The notes under the pieces: generated by a model | What the model was told of the DNA's origin: nothing | The model's input: the letters and a program-made list of their open reading frames with translations, nothing else | Database searches by the model: none | Translations under genes and position numbers: made by a program | DNA from: Verrucomicrobiota bacterium | GTDB taxonomy: Bacteria > Verrucomicrobiota > Verrucomicrobiia > Limisphaerales > UBA1100 | Direction of reading: 5' to 3' | NCBI GenBank assembly: GCA_015660155.1 | Contig: DQLO01000315.1 | Location: 1 to 9,075 of the forward strand | DNA length: 9,075 nucleotides | Part shown: piece after piece, positions 1 to 6,168 of the stretch | How the letters are laid out: the number at the start of each line of letters is the position of its first letter | Position numbering within the stretch: the stretch's first letter is position 1

Positions 1-63
1 ACCGGCCAACCCTACGCCCCCGCGCTATCACACTTTTTCCGCACACGATTGGATCGCCGGTAG
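1..63 (+). CDS. C-terminal end of a probable DUF58-family protein (partial)
   Basis: Frame 1 is open from the window edge to a TAG at 61-63 and encodes 20 residues ending in SHFFRTRLDRR. The stretch TGQPYAPALSHFF resembles the usual end of DUF58 proteins, which often finish with a D-T-x-x-P-x-x-x-A-L-x-x-F-L pattern followed by arginines. DUF58 genes normally sit directly upstream of DUF4381 and batA genes, so position supports the call. DUF58 proteins carry a degenerate VWA-like fold and work with MoxR ATPases. Only 20 residues are visible and the other two forward frames are also open here, so this is a context-driven inference. Confidence 0.45.
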   Translation, partial: TGQPYAPALSHFFRTRLDRR

Positions 64-82
64 GGCCACCGGCCCGGGCTAC
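56..82 (+). other. GC-rich hairpin at the end of the upstream gene
   Basis: Two alternative short stems are visible. GCCGGT (56-61) can pair with ACCGGC (68-73) around a six-base loop. Alternatively, GGGCC (63-67) can pair with GGCCC (71-75) around ACC, with GTA (60-62) and TAC (80-82) further out. No T-run follows, so it does not look like a standard intrinsic terminator. It could be an attenuating or mRNA-stabilising stem between the upstream gene and the DUF4381 gene, or chance in GC-rich DNA. The rest of the 64-141 gap shows no clear promoter. Confidence 0.25.
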
Positions 83-87
83 ATTCC

Positions 88-101
88 AACTTCTAACTTC
101 T
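88..101 (+). repeat. Tandem direct repeat of the heptamer AACTTCT
   Basis: AACTTCT occurs twice in direct succession (88-94 and 95-101) in the gap upstream of the DUF4381 gene. The surrounding stretch is pyrimidine-rich, unlike the coding DNA on either side. The duplication is directly visible; no function can be assigned. Confidence 0.4.
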
Positions 102-132
102 GTCCCGCTCTTTCTTGAGTTACCTTTCCTGC

Positions 133-137
133 GGGAG
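133..137 (+). promoter_or_regulatory. Shine-Dalgarno-like GGGAG that decides the start at 142
   Basis: GGGAG lies four bases before the ATG at 142. It is the clearest ribosome-binding-like site in the Bat cluster; the downstream Bat genes start on stop-start overlaps with nothing comparable in front. It favours ATG 142 over the in-frame TTG at 115, which has no such site and would add an unconvincing nine-residue extension. Confidence 0.5.
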
Positions 138-141
138 CAGA

Positions 142-684
142 ATGAACGACACGAATCTCACTGACATTCTGGAAATCAAGCCGCCGCTGGTTTTGGAAAC
201 TGGCGAGGGGTCGGGCTGGGCGCTTTGGGTTTTGTTGATGGTATTGGTGGCGGGGGCGGTTTTGTTGTTTTGGGCGTTGCGCGAGCCGAAGCGCGCGCCG
301 GTGTTGCCCATGCCGGATGCCGAAGCGCTGCGGAAACTCCGCGAGGTTTGGGGGTTGCTGCCTTCGCCGGTGCTCTTCGCGCGGGCGGTGGCGGATATTT
401 TGCGGATATACCTCGGCGAACGTTTTGAATTCCACGCGCCGGAACGTACGACGGAAGAATTTTTGGATGAACTCCATCGCGCCCCACAAATGACGCCACC
501 CCAAAAAGATTTGCTCGGACAATTTCTTGAGTTTTGTGATCTCTCAAAATTCGCGCGGCACGAGCCAAGCGAGGAAGACTGTCGCCGACTGCACGCGATG
601 GCGGTTCAGTTGGTAAAAGAAACCGCGCCGCCGCTGCCGGGCGCACTACCCCCGCGCGTTTCGCCACCGCAATTAACGCAATGA
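142..684 (+). CDS. DUF4381-type single-TM protein of the Bat cluster
   Basis: This is a 180-residue protein. The N-terminus (DILEIKPPL) is typical of small Bat-cluster proteins annotated as DUF4381. One transmembrane segment lies at about residues 26-46, followed by REPKR, so the positive-inside rule places the C-terminus in the cytoplasm. Residues 60-160 form a predicted helical module with LRKLRE, an ILRIYLG helix, a TTEEFLDEL segment and a CDLSKFARHE motif, all family-like. The last 20 residues are Pro-rich. In this family's usual setting the gene lies between DUF58 and batA, as here. The biochemical role is unknown; a scaffold linking the membrane VWA proteins to cytoplasmic MoxR/DUF58 is inferred. 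The start at 142 is chosen over TTG 115 because of GGGAG at 133-137. The gene overlaps batA by four bases (ATGA, 681-684), suggesting coupled translation. Confidence 0.82.
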   Translation: MNDTNLTDILEIKPPLVLETGEGSGWALWVLLMVLVAGAVLLFWALREPKRAPVLPMPDAEALRKLREVWGLLPSPVLFARAVADILRIYLGERFEFHAPERTTEEFLDELHRAPQMTPPQKDLLGQFLEFCDLSKFARHEPSEEDCRRLHAMAVQLVKETAPPLPGALPPRVSPPQLTQ

Positions 685-1697
685 ACAATTTCACTTTCGC
701 GGATCCGGCTTGGCTGGGATTGCTGCTGCTCCTCCCGCTCGCGGGATGGTTGCAGGGAGCATCCGGTGCGCCACCGGCGGTGGTGTATTCGTCGCTCAAA
801 CTGGTGCAACGTTTCTCGCGCATCGCGCCGCATCGCGCGGGGCGGTTTGTGGCGGCGCTCCGCTGGCTGGCGCTCATCGCGTGCATCCTCGGCATCGCCC
901 GCCCGCAATGGGGCGAGGGCCGCGAACGCATTCGGGCGAGCGGGATTGATATTATGCTCACGCTGGATTTGTCCGACAGCATGGAAGCAAAAGATTTTCG
1001 CAACGAAGGCCGCAATGTCACGCGGCTGGATATTTCCAAACAAGTGCTCAAGGAATTTGTCGAAGGTCGCCCCAGCGATCGGATTGGGTTGATTGTGTTT
1101 TCCGGCCTCGCGTTCATTGCCAGTCCGCCGACCTTGAACCACGATTATTTGATTGAGAACATTGACCGGTTTGACAACGACACCGCTTCGCCGCAGAGGG
1201 ACGACGAAGGTACGGCGATTGGTTCGGGCATCACGGCGGCGGTCAATCGGCTGCGCGCCATCAAGGATTCCAAAAGTAAAATAATCATTTTGATGACCGA
1301 TGGCGAAAACAACACGGGCAAGGTGGAGCCCGAAGAAGCCGCCGAGGCCGCGGCGGTGATGGGCGTCAAGATTTACACCATCGGCATTGGCAAGGAAGGC
1401 ACGGAGCTGGTGTTGCGCGATCAGTTTGGTTTGCCGCGCCATCATCAGTTGGTGGGCATCAACAAGGATCGCCTGCGCGACATCGCAGAGCGCACGGGCG
1501 GCAAGTTTTTTTACGCCGAAAGCACCGAGGCCCTGCGCGCGGTGTATCACGAAATTGATCAACTGGAAAAAACCGATCGCGAGGAGCAACGGTTTCTGCG
1601 CTACCACGATTTGTTCGGCTGGTTCGTGGGCACGGGACTAGCGTTGCTGATTTTGGAGCTGGTGCTCAGCCAAACGTGGCTGCGTAAATTACCATGA
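681..1697 (+). CDS. batA: BatA, membrane-anchored VWA-domain protein
   Basis: This 338-residue protein has the normal BatA length and layout. Two N-terminal TM segments lie at about residues 10-24 and 57-74, a VWA domain spans about 88-290, and a last TM lies at about 311-329. The metal-ion-dependent adhesion site is intact: D96-x-S98-x-S100 (DLSDS), T178 in EGTAIG and D207 in MTDGEN. The end of the VWA domain, ERTGGKFFYAES followed by EIDQLEKT, is a strong BatA signature and separates it from BatB. The basic loop between TM1 and TM2 (RFSRIAPHRAGR) predicts a periplasmic VWA domain. BatA is thought to form a membrane complex with the other Bat proteins and to be served by a MoxR ATPase; its molecular target is unknown. 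The start has no Shine-Dalgarno and lies inside the upstream stop (ATGA), and the stop overlaps the next start in the same way (1694-1697). Confidence 0.92.
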   Translation: MNNFTFADPAWLGLLLLLPLAGWLQGASGAPPAVVYSSLKLVQRFSRIAPHRAGRFVAALRWLALIACILGIARPQWGEGRERIRASGIDIMLTLDLSDSMEAKDFRNEGRNVTRLDISKQVLKEFVEGRPSDRIGLIVFSGLAFIASPPTLNHDYLIENIDRFDNDTASPQRDDEGTAIGSGITAAVNRLRAIKDSKSKIIILMTDGENNTGKVEPEEAAEAAAVMGVKIYTIGIGKEGTELVLRDQFGLPRHHQLVGINKDRLRDIAERTGGKFFYAESTEALRAVYHEIDQLEKTDREEQRFLRYHDLFGWFVGTGLALLILELVLSQTWLRKLP

Positions 1698-4471
1698 ACA
1701 CAATGACTTGGACAGATCCCGATCGATTGTGGCTGCTCATTCTGTTGCCACCGTTGCTGGGGGGGTTCGCCTTCGCGTGGGCGCGGCGGCGGCGTTTGTT
1801 GGGGCTGTTCGTAAGCCCGCATCGGGTGGAAGAACTGGCGGGCAGTCTGTCCGCGAAAGGCCAATGGCTGCGCGCGGCGGGATTGCTCGCGGCGATGGGT
1901 TGCCTCATCGCCGCGCTGGCGGGGCCGCGTTGGGGGTTTCGCGAATTTGAAAGCCGCGCCACGAGTCTCGACGTGGTGATCGCCATCGATACTTCGCGCA
2001 GCATGTTGGCCAGCGATCTCGCGCCCTCGCGAATGGTGCGCGCCAAACTCGCCGCCATCGATTTGCTGAAGCTCGGCGAGGGCGATCGCTTTGCGCTTGT
2101 GCCCTTCGCCGGCGTGGCATTTTTGCAATGCCCGTTAACCATCGACCACGAGGCACTGCGGCAACACGTGGATTTGGTGCAAGTGGACGTCATCCCCCAC
2201 GGCGGCACGAGCCTTGCCGCAGCCATCAACACGGCGCTGGAAATGTTTGGCGAAGAGGAAATGGATCGCCACAAAGTGCTGGTGATTTTTTCCGATGGCG
2301 AAGAGCACGAACCCGATGCGGTGGCGGCGGCGAAGTTGGCGGGCGCACAGGGAATGAAAATTTTCACCGTGGGAATGGGCACGCCGGAAGGCGAGTTGGT
2401 CCCGGTGCTCACTTGCTCGAGCTGTGATGCGCTCAACGTGCCGGGCCGCAGCCGCTGCCGCGAGTGCGAAGCGTACCTGACCGATTGGACCACCACGCGC
2501 GAGTATTTGAAGGACGACGGGCGGCTCGTGCGCAGCAAGCTGAATGAGCCGATGTTGCAGGAATTGGCCACGGAAACCGGCGGGTTTTATCTGCGCCACA
2601 CCGGCACGGGCTCGATGGATTGGCTTTACAAAAACGGGCTCGCGCCGCTGCCCAAATCAGAGCACAATCCCACCACGGTGCGACGCCAAAAAGAACAGTT
2701 CCAATGGTTCCTCGGCGCGGGCGTGCTGCTGTTGTTGGGGGAATTGCTGTGGCCGAAAGGTCGCCGCCCCGCTTCCAAGACCAAAACAGCCAACGCGGCC
2801 ACGGCGGTGATGCTGGCGCTTTGCCTGTTGCCGCTCAATGCGTTGGCGGCGGAGAAACCGACCCTGAAAAAAGCGCGCGGTGAATACGCCGATGGCAATT
2901 TCGTGGAGGCGCAAACCGAATATGAGAATTTGCTAACGCTCCGCCCAGGCGATCCGCCGTTGCTTTTCAACGCGGGCGCGGCGGCGTTTCAAGCGGAGAA
3001 ATATGGCGACGCCGAGCGGCATTTTCAATCCGCCCTGCGCACGCCGGATTTGTATTTGCAACAACGCGTTTTTTATAATCTCGGCAACACGCATTTTCGG
3101 CTCGGTGAATTGCAGGCAAAACCGAAGGAGAAAATTCAAGTGTGGGAAGATTCCGCGCGTCATTACGAAGCCGCCGTGGGCTTGAACGCGCGGGACAAAG
3201 CCGCGCGCCGCAACCTCGCGTTTGTGCGGCGAATGATTACTGAAGAAAAACAGCGGATGGAACAACTCACCGACGAGCTGCCACTCGACGGCATCAATCG
3301 CTTTAAACAAAAAGATGAAATCGCGCTGCGGGTTTATCCGCCCGACAAAGAGGCGATTCCGGAAGACGCGTACTGGCGGATGTTCGCGCTGGATGATTAT
3401 CAAAATGGCGTGGCAACGGTGTCCGATTCGTTGCGGAAACTTTCCACCCGCCGCACCGGTCCGTGGGAGAGCGCCCACGGTGGACGCGCACCGGCGGGGC
3501 CGATTTTATCCGGCGAATGGCGCTTCAAGTTTGAGCCGTTGTTTAGCGAATTCCTGCCAATTCCCGGGCCATTTGCCACGGGCGAGGCCAAGGTAAAACA
3601 ATGGCGCTATAATAGAGAGGCGCTTCACGGACGCCTGCCGGAGGTGCCCAGTGCGGCGGTGGAATATCGCGTGACCGATCCGGCGGATTGCATCGTGCTC
3701 GCGCCCGGCCCTGCGGATGCGGCGCTCACAAATTCCGCTGCAAAACCGGCCAGCGAATATCCCTTCACAACCCAGCAGTTGCGCCTCAAAAATTCCGAGC
3801 GCCGCCAACTCCATCAAGCTGTTGAGCGACTGGCCAATAATGAACCGATTGACTTTGAAACCTTCAATGAACGCGTGATTGAATTCCTCCACAAAAATCA
3901 CAAGTACACCCGCGAGACGCGCATCCCGGAGGAAGTGGATGAGGACCCGGTGGTGCGCTGGCTGTTCAGCCGCGAGGATGGGCATTGCGAATATTTTGCG
4001 TACAGCCACGTGTTGCTGGCGCGCGCGGCGGGTTATCCGGCCCGAATCGCGTGCGGCTTCCACGGCGGCAAGTGGGATGAAAAAGAAAAATGTTGGGTGA
4101 GCAAACAAAGCGAGGCGCACGCGTGGGCGGAGATTTTTGATGGCACAAACTGGATTCGCTTGGACCCCACACCGCCCGAGGAAGGCCAAGGCGAGGGTGA
4201 AGGCGGCGAAGGCGAACCGCCGGAAAATCCCGAAGGCGGCGGCGAAGGCGAGCCCAACGAAAACTCTGGCGAGGGAGAACCGCAGGAAGAACCCGGCGAA
4301 GGCGGTAAACCCCAAGAACAAAAAGAAAGCGAAGTGCCTTTTGAAATTCAGGAGACGCTGCGCCAAATCAAGGAAATGCTCGAGGCGATGAAGGGCGATG
4401 AAAAACCCCTGGGCGCGGGTGAACTAGGCCGATTGCCCCGGCCTCCCCGGCGCATTCGCAAGAACTGGTAA
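1694..4471 (+). CDS. batB: BatB-BatC-transglutaminase fusion protein (VWA + TPR + TgpA-like domain)
   Basis: This 925-residue continuous frame is far longer than a usual BatB (about 330-350). Residues 1-353 look like a whole BatB: TMs at about 12-29 and 58-77, a VWA domain with D99-x-S101-x-S103, T172 and D201, and a third TM at about 338-353. A CX2CX10CX2C insert (C241, C244, C255, C258) interrupts the VWA domain. A signal-like hydrophobic segment (367-386, ending NALAA) leads into BatC-like TPR repeats (about 391-515). Residues 533-700 resemble the periplasmic region of TgpA-type proteins (KDEIALRV, then YWRMFALDDY). Residues 718-826 form a transglutaminase-like core with C765 (GHCEYFA), H809 (EAHAWAEI) and D824 (LDPTP). 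An acidic Gly/Glu/Pro tail (829-880) and a helix (883-900) resemble the end of BatC. Positive-inside topology puts all catalytic parts in the periplasm. The triad suggests a thiol protease or peptidase-like activity; the substrate is unknown. Both ends overlap neighbouring genes. Confidence 0.9.
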   Translation: MNTMTWTDPDRLWLLILLPPLLGGFAFAWARRRRLLGLFVSPHRVEELAGSLSAKGQWLRAAGLLAAMGCLIAALAGPRWGFREFESRATSLDVVIAIDTSRSMLASDLAPSRMVRAKLAAIDLLKLGEGDRFALVPFAGVAFLQCPLTIDHEALRQHVDLVQVDVIPHGGTSLAAAINTALEMFGEEEMDRHKVLVIFSDGEEHEPDAVAAAKLAGAQGMKIFTVGMGTPEGELVPVLTCSSCDALNVPGRSRCRECEAYLTDWTTTREYLKDDGRLVRSKLNEPMLQELATETGGFYLRHTGTGSMDWLYKNGLAPLPKSEHNPTTVRRQKEQFQWFLGAGVLLLLGELLWPKGRRPASKTKTANAATAVMLALCLLPLNALAAEKPTLKKARGEYADGNFVEAQTEYENLLTLRPGDPPLLFNAGAAAFQAEKYGDAERHFQSALRTPDLYLQQRVFYNLGNTHFRLGELQAKPKEKIQVWEDSARHYEAAVGLNARDKAARRNLAFVRRMITEEKQRMEQLTDELPLDGINRFKQKDEIALRVYPPDKEAIPEDAYWRMFALDDYQNGVATVSDSLRKLSTRRTGPWESAHGGRAPAGPILSGEWRFKFEPLFSEFLPIPGPFATGEAKVKQWRYNREALHGRLPEVPSAAVEYRVTDPADCIVLAPGPADAALTNSAAKPASEYPFTTQQLRLKNSERRQLHQAVERLANNEPIDFETFNERVIEFLHKNHKYTRETRIPEEVDEDPVVRWLFSREDGHCEYFAYSHVLLARAAGYPARIACGFHGGKWDEKEKCWVSKQSEAHAWAEIFDGTNWIRLDPTPPEEGQGEGEGGEGEPPENPEGGGEGEPNENSGEGEPQEEPGEGGKPQEQKESEVPFEIQETLRQIKEMLEAMKGDEKPLGAGELGRLPRPPRRIRKNW
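2411..2467 (+). other. Encoded zinc-ribbon-like insert within the VWA domain
   Basis: The segment encodes C241-SS-C244, ten residues, then C255-RE-C258, followed by EAYL. This matches the compact zinc-ribbon pattern C-x-x-C-x-A-(8)-C-x-x-C-x-A-x-L. It sits between GTPEGELVPV and TREYLKDDGRLVRSKLNE, a junction where ordinary BatB proteins have only a short loop. By that comparison from memory the added stretch is about 28 residues (239-266). The reading frame and VWA signatures continue normally on both sides, so it is an inserted module and not a frameshift. Whether it binds zinc or forms disulfides in the periplasm is open. Confidence 0.7.
3845..4171 (+). other. Encoded transglutaminase-like core domain with intact triad
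   Basis: Residues 718-826 of the fusion carry the standard landmarks of the transglutaminase-like superfamily in the right order. These are a FLHKNHKYTRE strand, DPVVRWLF, GHC765EYFAYSHVLLARAAGYPAR, AH809AW and D824PTP. The G-x-C-E-Y-F-A form with LARAAG-PAR is typical of the bacterial TgpA (DUF3488-associated) branch, whose genes commonly neighbour MoxR and DUF58 genes. The multi-TM N-terminal half of TgpA is absent here; the TM segments of the BatB part anchor the domain instead. Confidence 0.85.
4178..4333 (+). repeat. Imperfect GGCGAAGGCGA-type repeats encoding an acidic Gly/Glu/Pro tail
   Basis: Residues 829-880 of the fusion are built mostly from E, G and P with Q and N, in units such as GEGEGGEGEPP, GEGEPNE and GEGEPQEEPGEG. 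At DNA level this appears as repeated purine-rich GGCGAAGGCGA or GGCGAGGG units. BatC proteins usually carry a low-complexity Gln/Pro/Asn-rich stretch at the matching place after the TPRs, so this is best read as a divergent version of that linker. It is likely disordered and strongly negative. Repeats of this kind can vary in length between strains. Confidence 0.75.
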
Positions 4472-6168
4472 TGCGCGGCTTGATTTTCATTTTATTTTTT
4501 CTGGGCGCGGCCACGTATGGGGCGGGGCTGACGGCCACGCTCAAGCCCGGCGTTATCAAACAGGGCAACAGCGCGGAGCTCACAGTGCGGTGCGAGGGTT
4601 ACGAGCTGGCCACGGTGGACCCGGAGCGCACGCCGGCGGGAATGGGCTTTTCCTTTCGCGGACGCGCGGTGCGGCGCACCACGGTGGGCGGCGTGGACAC
4701 GGTGTCCGTCACCTTCACGTATTTGGTCACCCCCGCCAAAGCCGGGCGGCATGTGGTGCCCGCGTTCACGGCCACGCTGCCCAATGGCGACCTGCTCCGC
4801 AGCGAGCCGTTGGCGCTCACGGTAGTTGACCGCGACGGCGGAACTGTCATCGGCCAGAAACGCACCGGCTTCATCAAGATGCAGATTGGCCCATCAAAAA
4901 TTTTTCTTGGGGAAGCCTTTCCGGTGACGATGGAGTTGTATGTGGAACGGTTGTTGCCGAGCGATTTGCCCGTGCCGCAGCTCACCACGCCGGGGTTTCG
5001 CTTCACGCGCAAGCGACCGGAATTTTTCCACACCCAACGGCTGGAAAACGGAACGCGCTACAACGTGTTTGTTTTTAATACCGGCGCGGTGGCCACCAAG
5101 GTGGGCAAACGCAACATCGTGTTTGAAACGGATGTGACCGTGCGCGACTCGGATGATTTTTTTGGCAAACGCAAACAAATCCACGTGGCAAGCGATCCGG
5201 TTGCGATGGAGGTGGTGCCGCTGCCCGCCGAGGGCCGGCCCGCCAATTTTTCGGGCGCGGTGGGCGCCAACCTCCAGTTCAAGGCCAAGGCCAGCCTCGC
5301 CGCAGTGAAGACCGGCGACCCGCTGAATCTCTCCATTGAAATCTCCGGACGCGCCTCGCTGGATCAAGCCGCCGTGCCCGGCCCCGATGAGTGGGAGGGA
5401 TTCAAACTCTACCCCGCCACCAGCAATACAAAATATTTGGACACCCGCCATTTGCACGCCTTCAAATCCTTCGAGCGCATCATCGTCCCGCTGCGGCCGG
5501 ACATCACCGAGGTGCCGAAAATTGAATTCGTGTATTTCGATACTGGAACAAAAAAATACGTCACCCGCACTGCCGGGCCATTTCCATTGCGCGTCACTGG
5601 CCCCGCAATCCAAATCGGCGCGGGTGATCCACCCACCCTACCCAACACCCAAGCCGACCCCAACCTCAATGCCGGCAAAATGGAATCGCTCCGCCGCGCG
5701 CCCGGCGTTTTGGCGCTGGCCCCCGCGCCTTTGCTGACGCGCCCATGGTTCCTTGCCGCGCAAGCCGCGCCTCTGTTGGCGTGGCTGTTCTTGATGGGCT
5801 GGCGGCGGCGGCAAATTTATTTGGAAAACCACCCCGATGTGGCCCGGCGCATTCGCGTGAAAAAACTCACACGCGAAACACTGCGCGCCCTTCGCAATGC
5901 GGAGACCCAAGCCGACCCGGAAGCCTTCCACGCCGGGGTTCAACTTATTTTGCGCGAGCATCTCGGGATGGCGATGGATCTTCCGGCGGAAGGGATTGGC
6001 CGGGAAATTCTTGAGGACGAGGCACTGCCGCTTTCCGGTGAAAACCGCGCGGCACTGGAGCGGCTGCACGAGCGCAACCAACTCGCCCGCTTCGCCCACG
6101 CGCAAGAGCCGGTGAACGCGCTGCTTGCCCTGAAAGATTTGGACCGTGTGACCGCCGCCCTCCGATGA
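4471..6168 (+). CDS. batD: BatD family protein
   Basis: This 565-residue protein is in the normal size range for BatD. An N-terminal signal peptide (residues 1-18, MRGLIFILFFLGAATYGA) is followed by beta-rich, Ig-like segments. The opening (LTATLKPGVIKQGNSAELTV) is the classic BatD start of a strand pair after export. The TYLVTPAKAGRHVVPAF stretch (83-99) and IIVPLRPDITEVPKIEFVYFDTGTKKY (337-363) are also BatD-typical. A TM lies at about 426-443, followed by WRRR, so residues 444-565 are cytoplasmic. That tail resembles the C-terminal module of the DUF4381 protein in the same operon. BatD is thought to belong to the Bat membrane complex; its biochemical function is not established. Its start shares one base with the stop of the fusion gene (TAATG), and its end overlaps batE by four bases (6165-6168). 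Confidence 0.88.
   Translation: MRGLIFILFFLGAATYGAGLTATLKPGVIKQGNSAELTVRCEGYELATVDPERTPAGMGFSFRGRAVRRTTVGGVDTVSVTFTYLVTPAKAGRHVVPAFTATLPNGDLLRSEPLALTVVDRDGGTVIGQKRTGFIKMQIGPSKIFLGEAFPVTMELYVERLLPSDLPVPQLTTPGFRFTRKRPEFFHTQRLENGTRYNVFVFNTGAVATKVGKRNIVFETDVTVRDSDDFFGKRKQIHVASDPVAMEVVPLPAEGRPANFSGAVGANLQFKAKASLAAVKTGDPLNLSIEISGRASLDQAAVPGPDEWEGFKLYPATSNTKYLDTRHLHAFKSFERIIVPLRPDITEVPKIEFVYFDTGTKKYVTRTAGPFPLRVTGPAIQIGAGDPPTLPNTQADPNLNAGKMESLRRAPGVLALAPAPLLTRPWFLAAQAAPLLAWLFLMGWRRRQIYLENHPDVARRIRVKKLTRETLRALRNAETQADPEAFHAGVQLILREHLGMAMDLPAEGIGREILEDEALPLSGENRAALERLHERNQLARFAHAQEPVNALLALKDLDRVTAALR

Noticed and set aside
115..141. TTG at 115 as the start of the DUF4381 gene
   Set aside because: The added nine residues do not fit the family, and the Shine-Dalgarno-like GGGAG at 133-137 is placed for ATG 142.
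176..1117. Minus-strand open frame spanning the DUF4381 gene and the start of batA
   Set aside because: It crosses two well-supported plus-strand genes, is low in complexity and rich in Pro/Ala/Arg, and has no recognisable motif.
606..1607. Long open frame on the minus strand opposite batA (about 333 codons)
   Set aside because: It runs antisense to a gene with intact VWA motifs. Its translation shows no recognisable domain or signal peptide, and long antisense frames are common in GC-rich DNA.
2396..2500. Frameshift or sequencing error creating the cysteine-rich stretch
   Set aside because: The frame is the same before and after the stretch, VWA/BatB signatures continue on both sides, and the segment matches a recognisable zinc-ribbon pattern.
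3506..4366. Long open frame on the minus strand opposite the transglutaminase region (about 286 codons)
   Set aside because: Its Phe/Ala-rich composition is what the complement of the GGCGAA-type coding repeats produces, and the plus strand carries a complete catalytic triad.
681..4471. Defence or phage-related VWA system
   Set aside because: VWA and MoxR genes occur in some defence systems, but the order DUF4381-BatA-BatB-BatD-BatE with family-specific signatures is that of an ordinary Bat cluster. No nuclease, helicase or phage gene is present.
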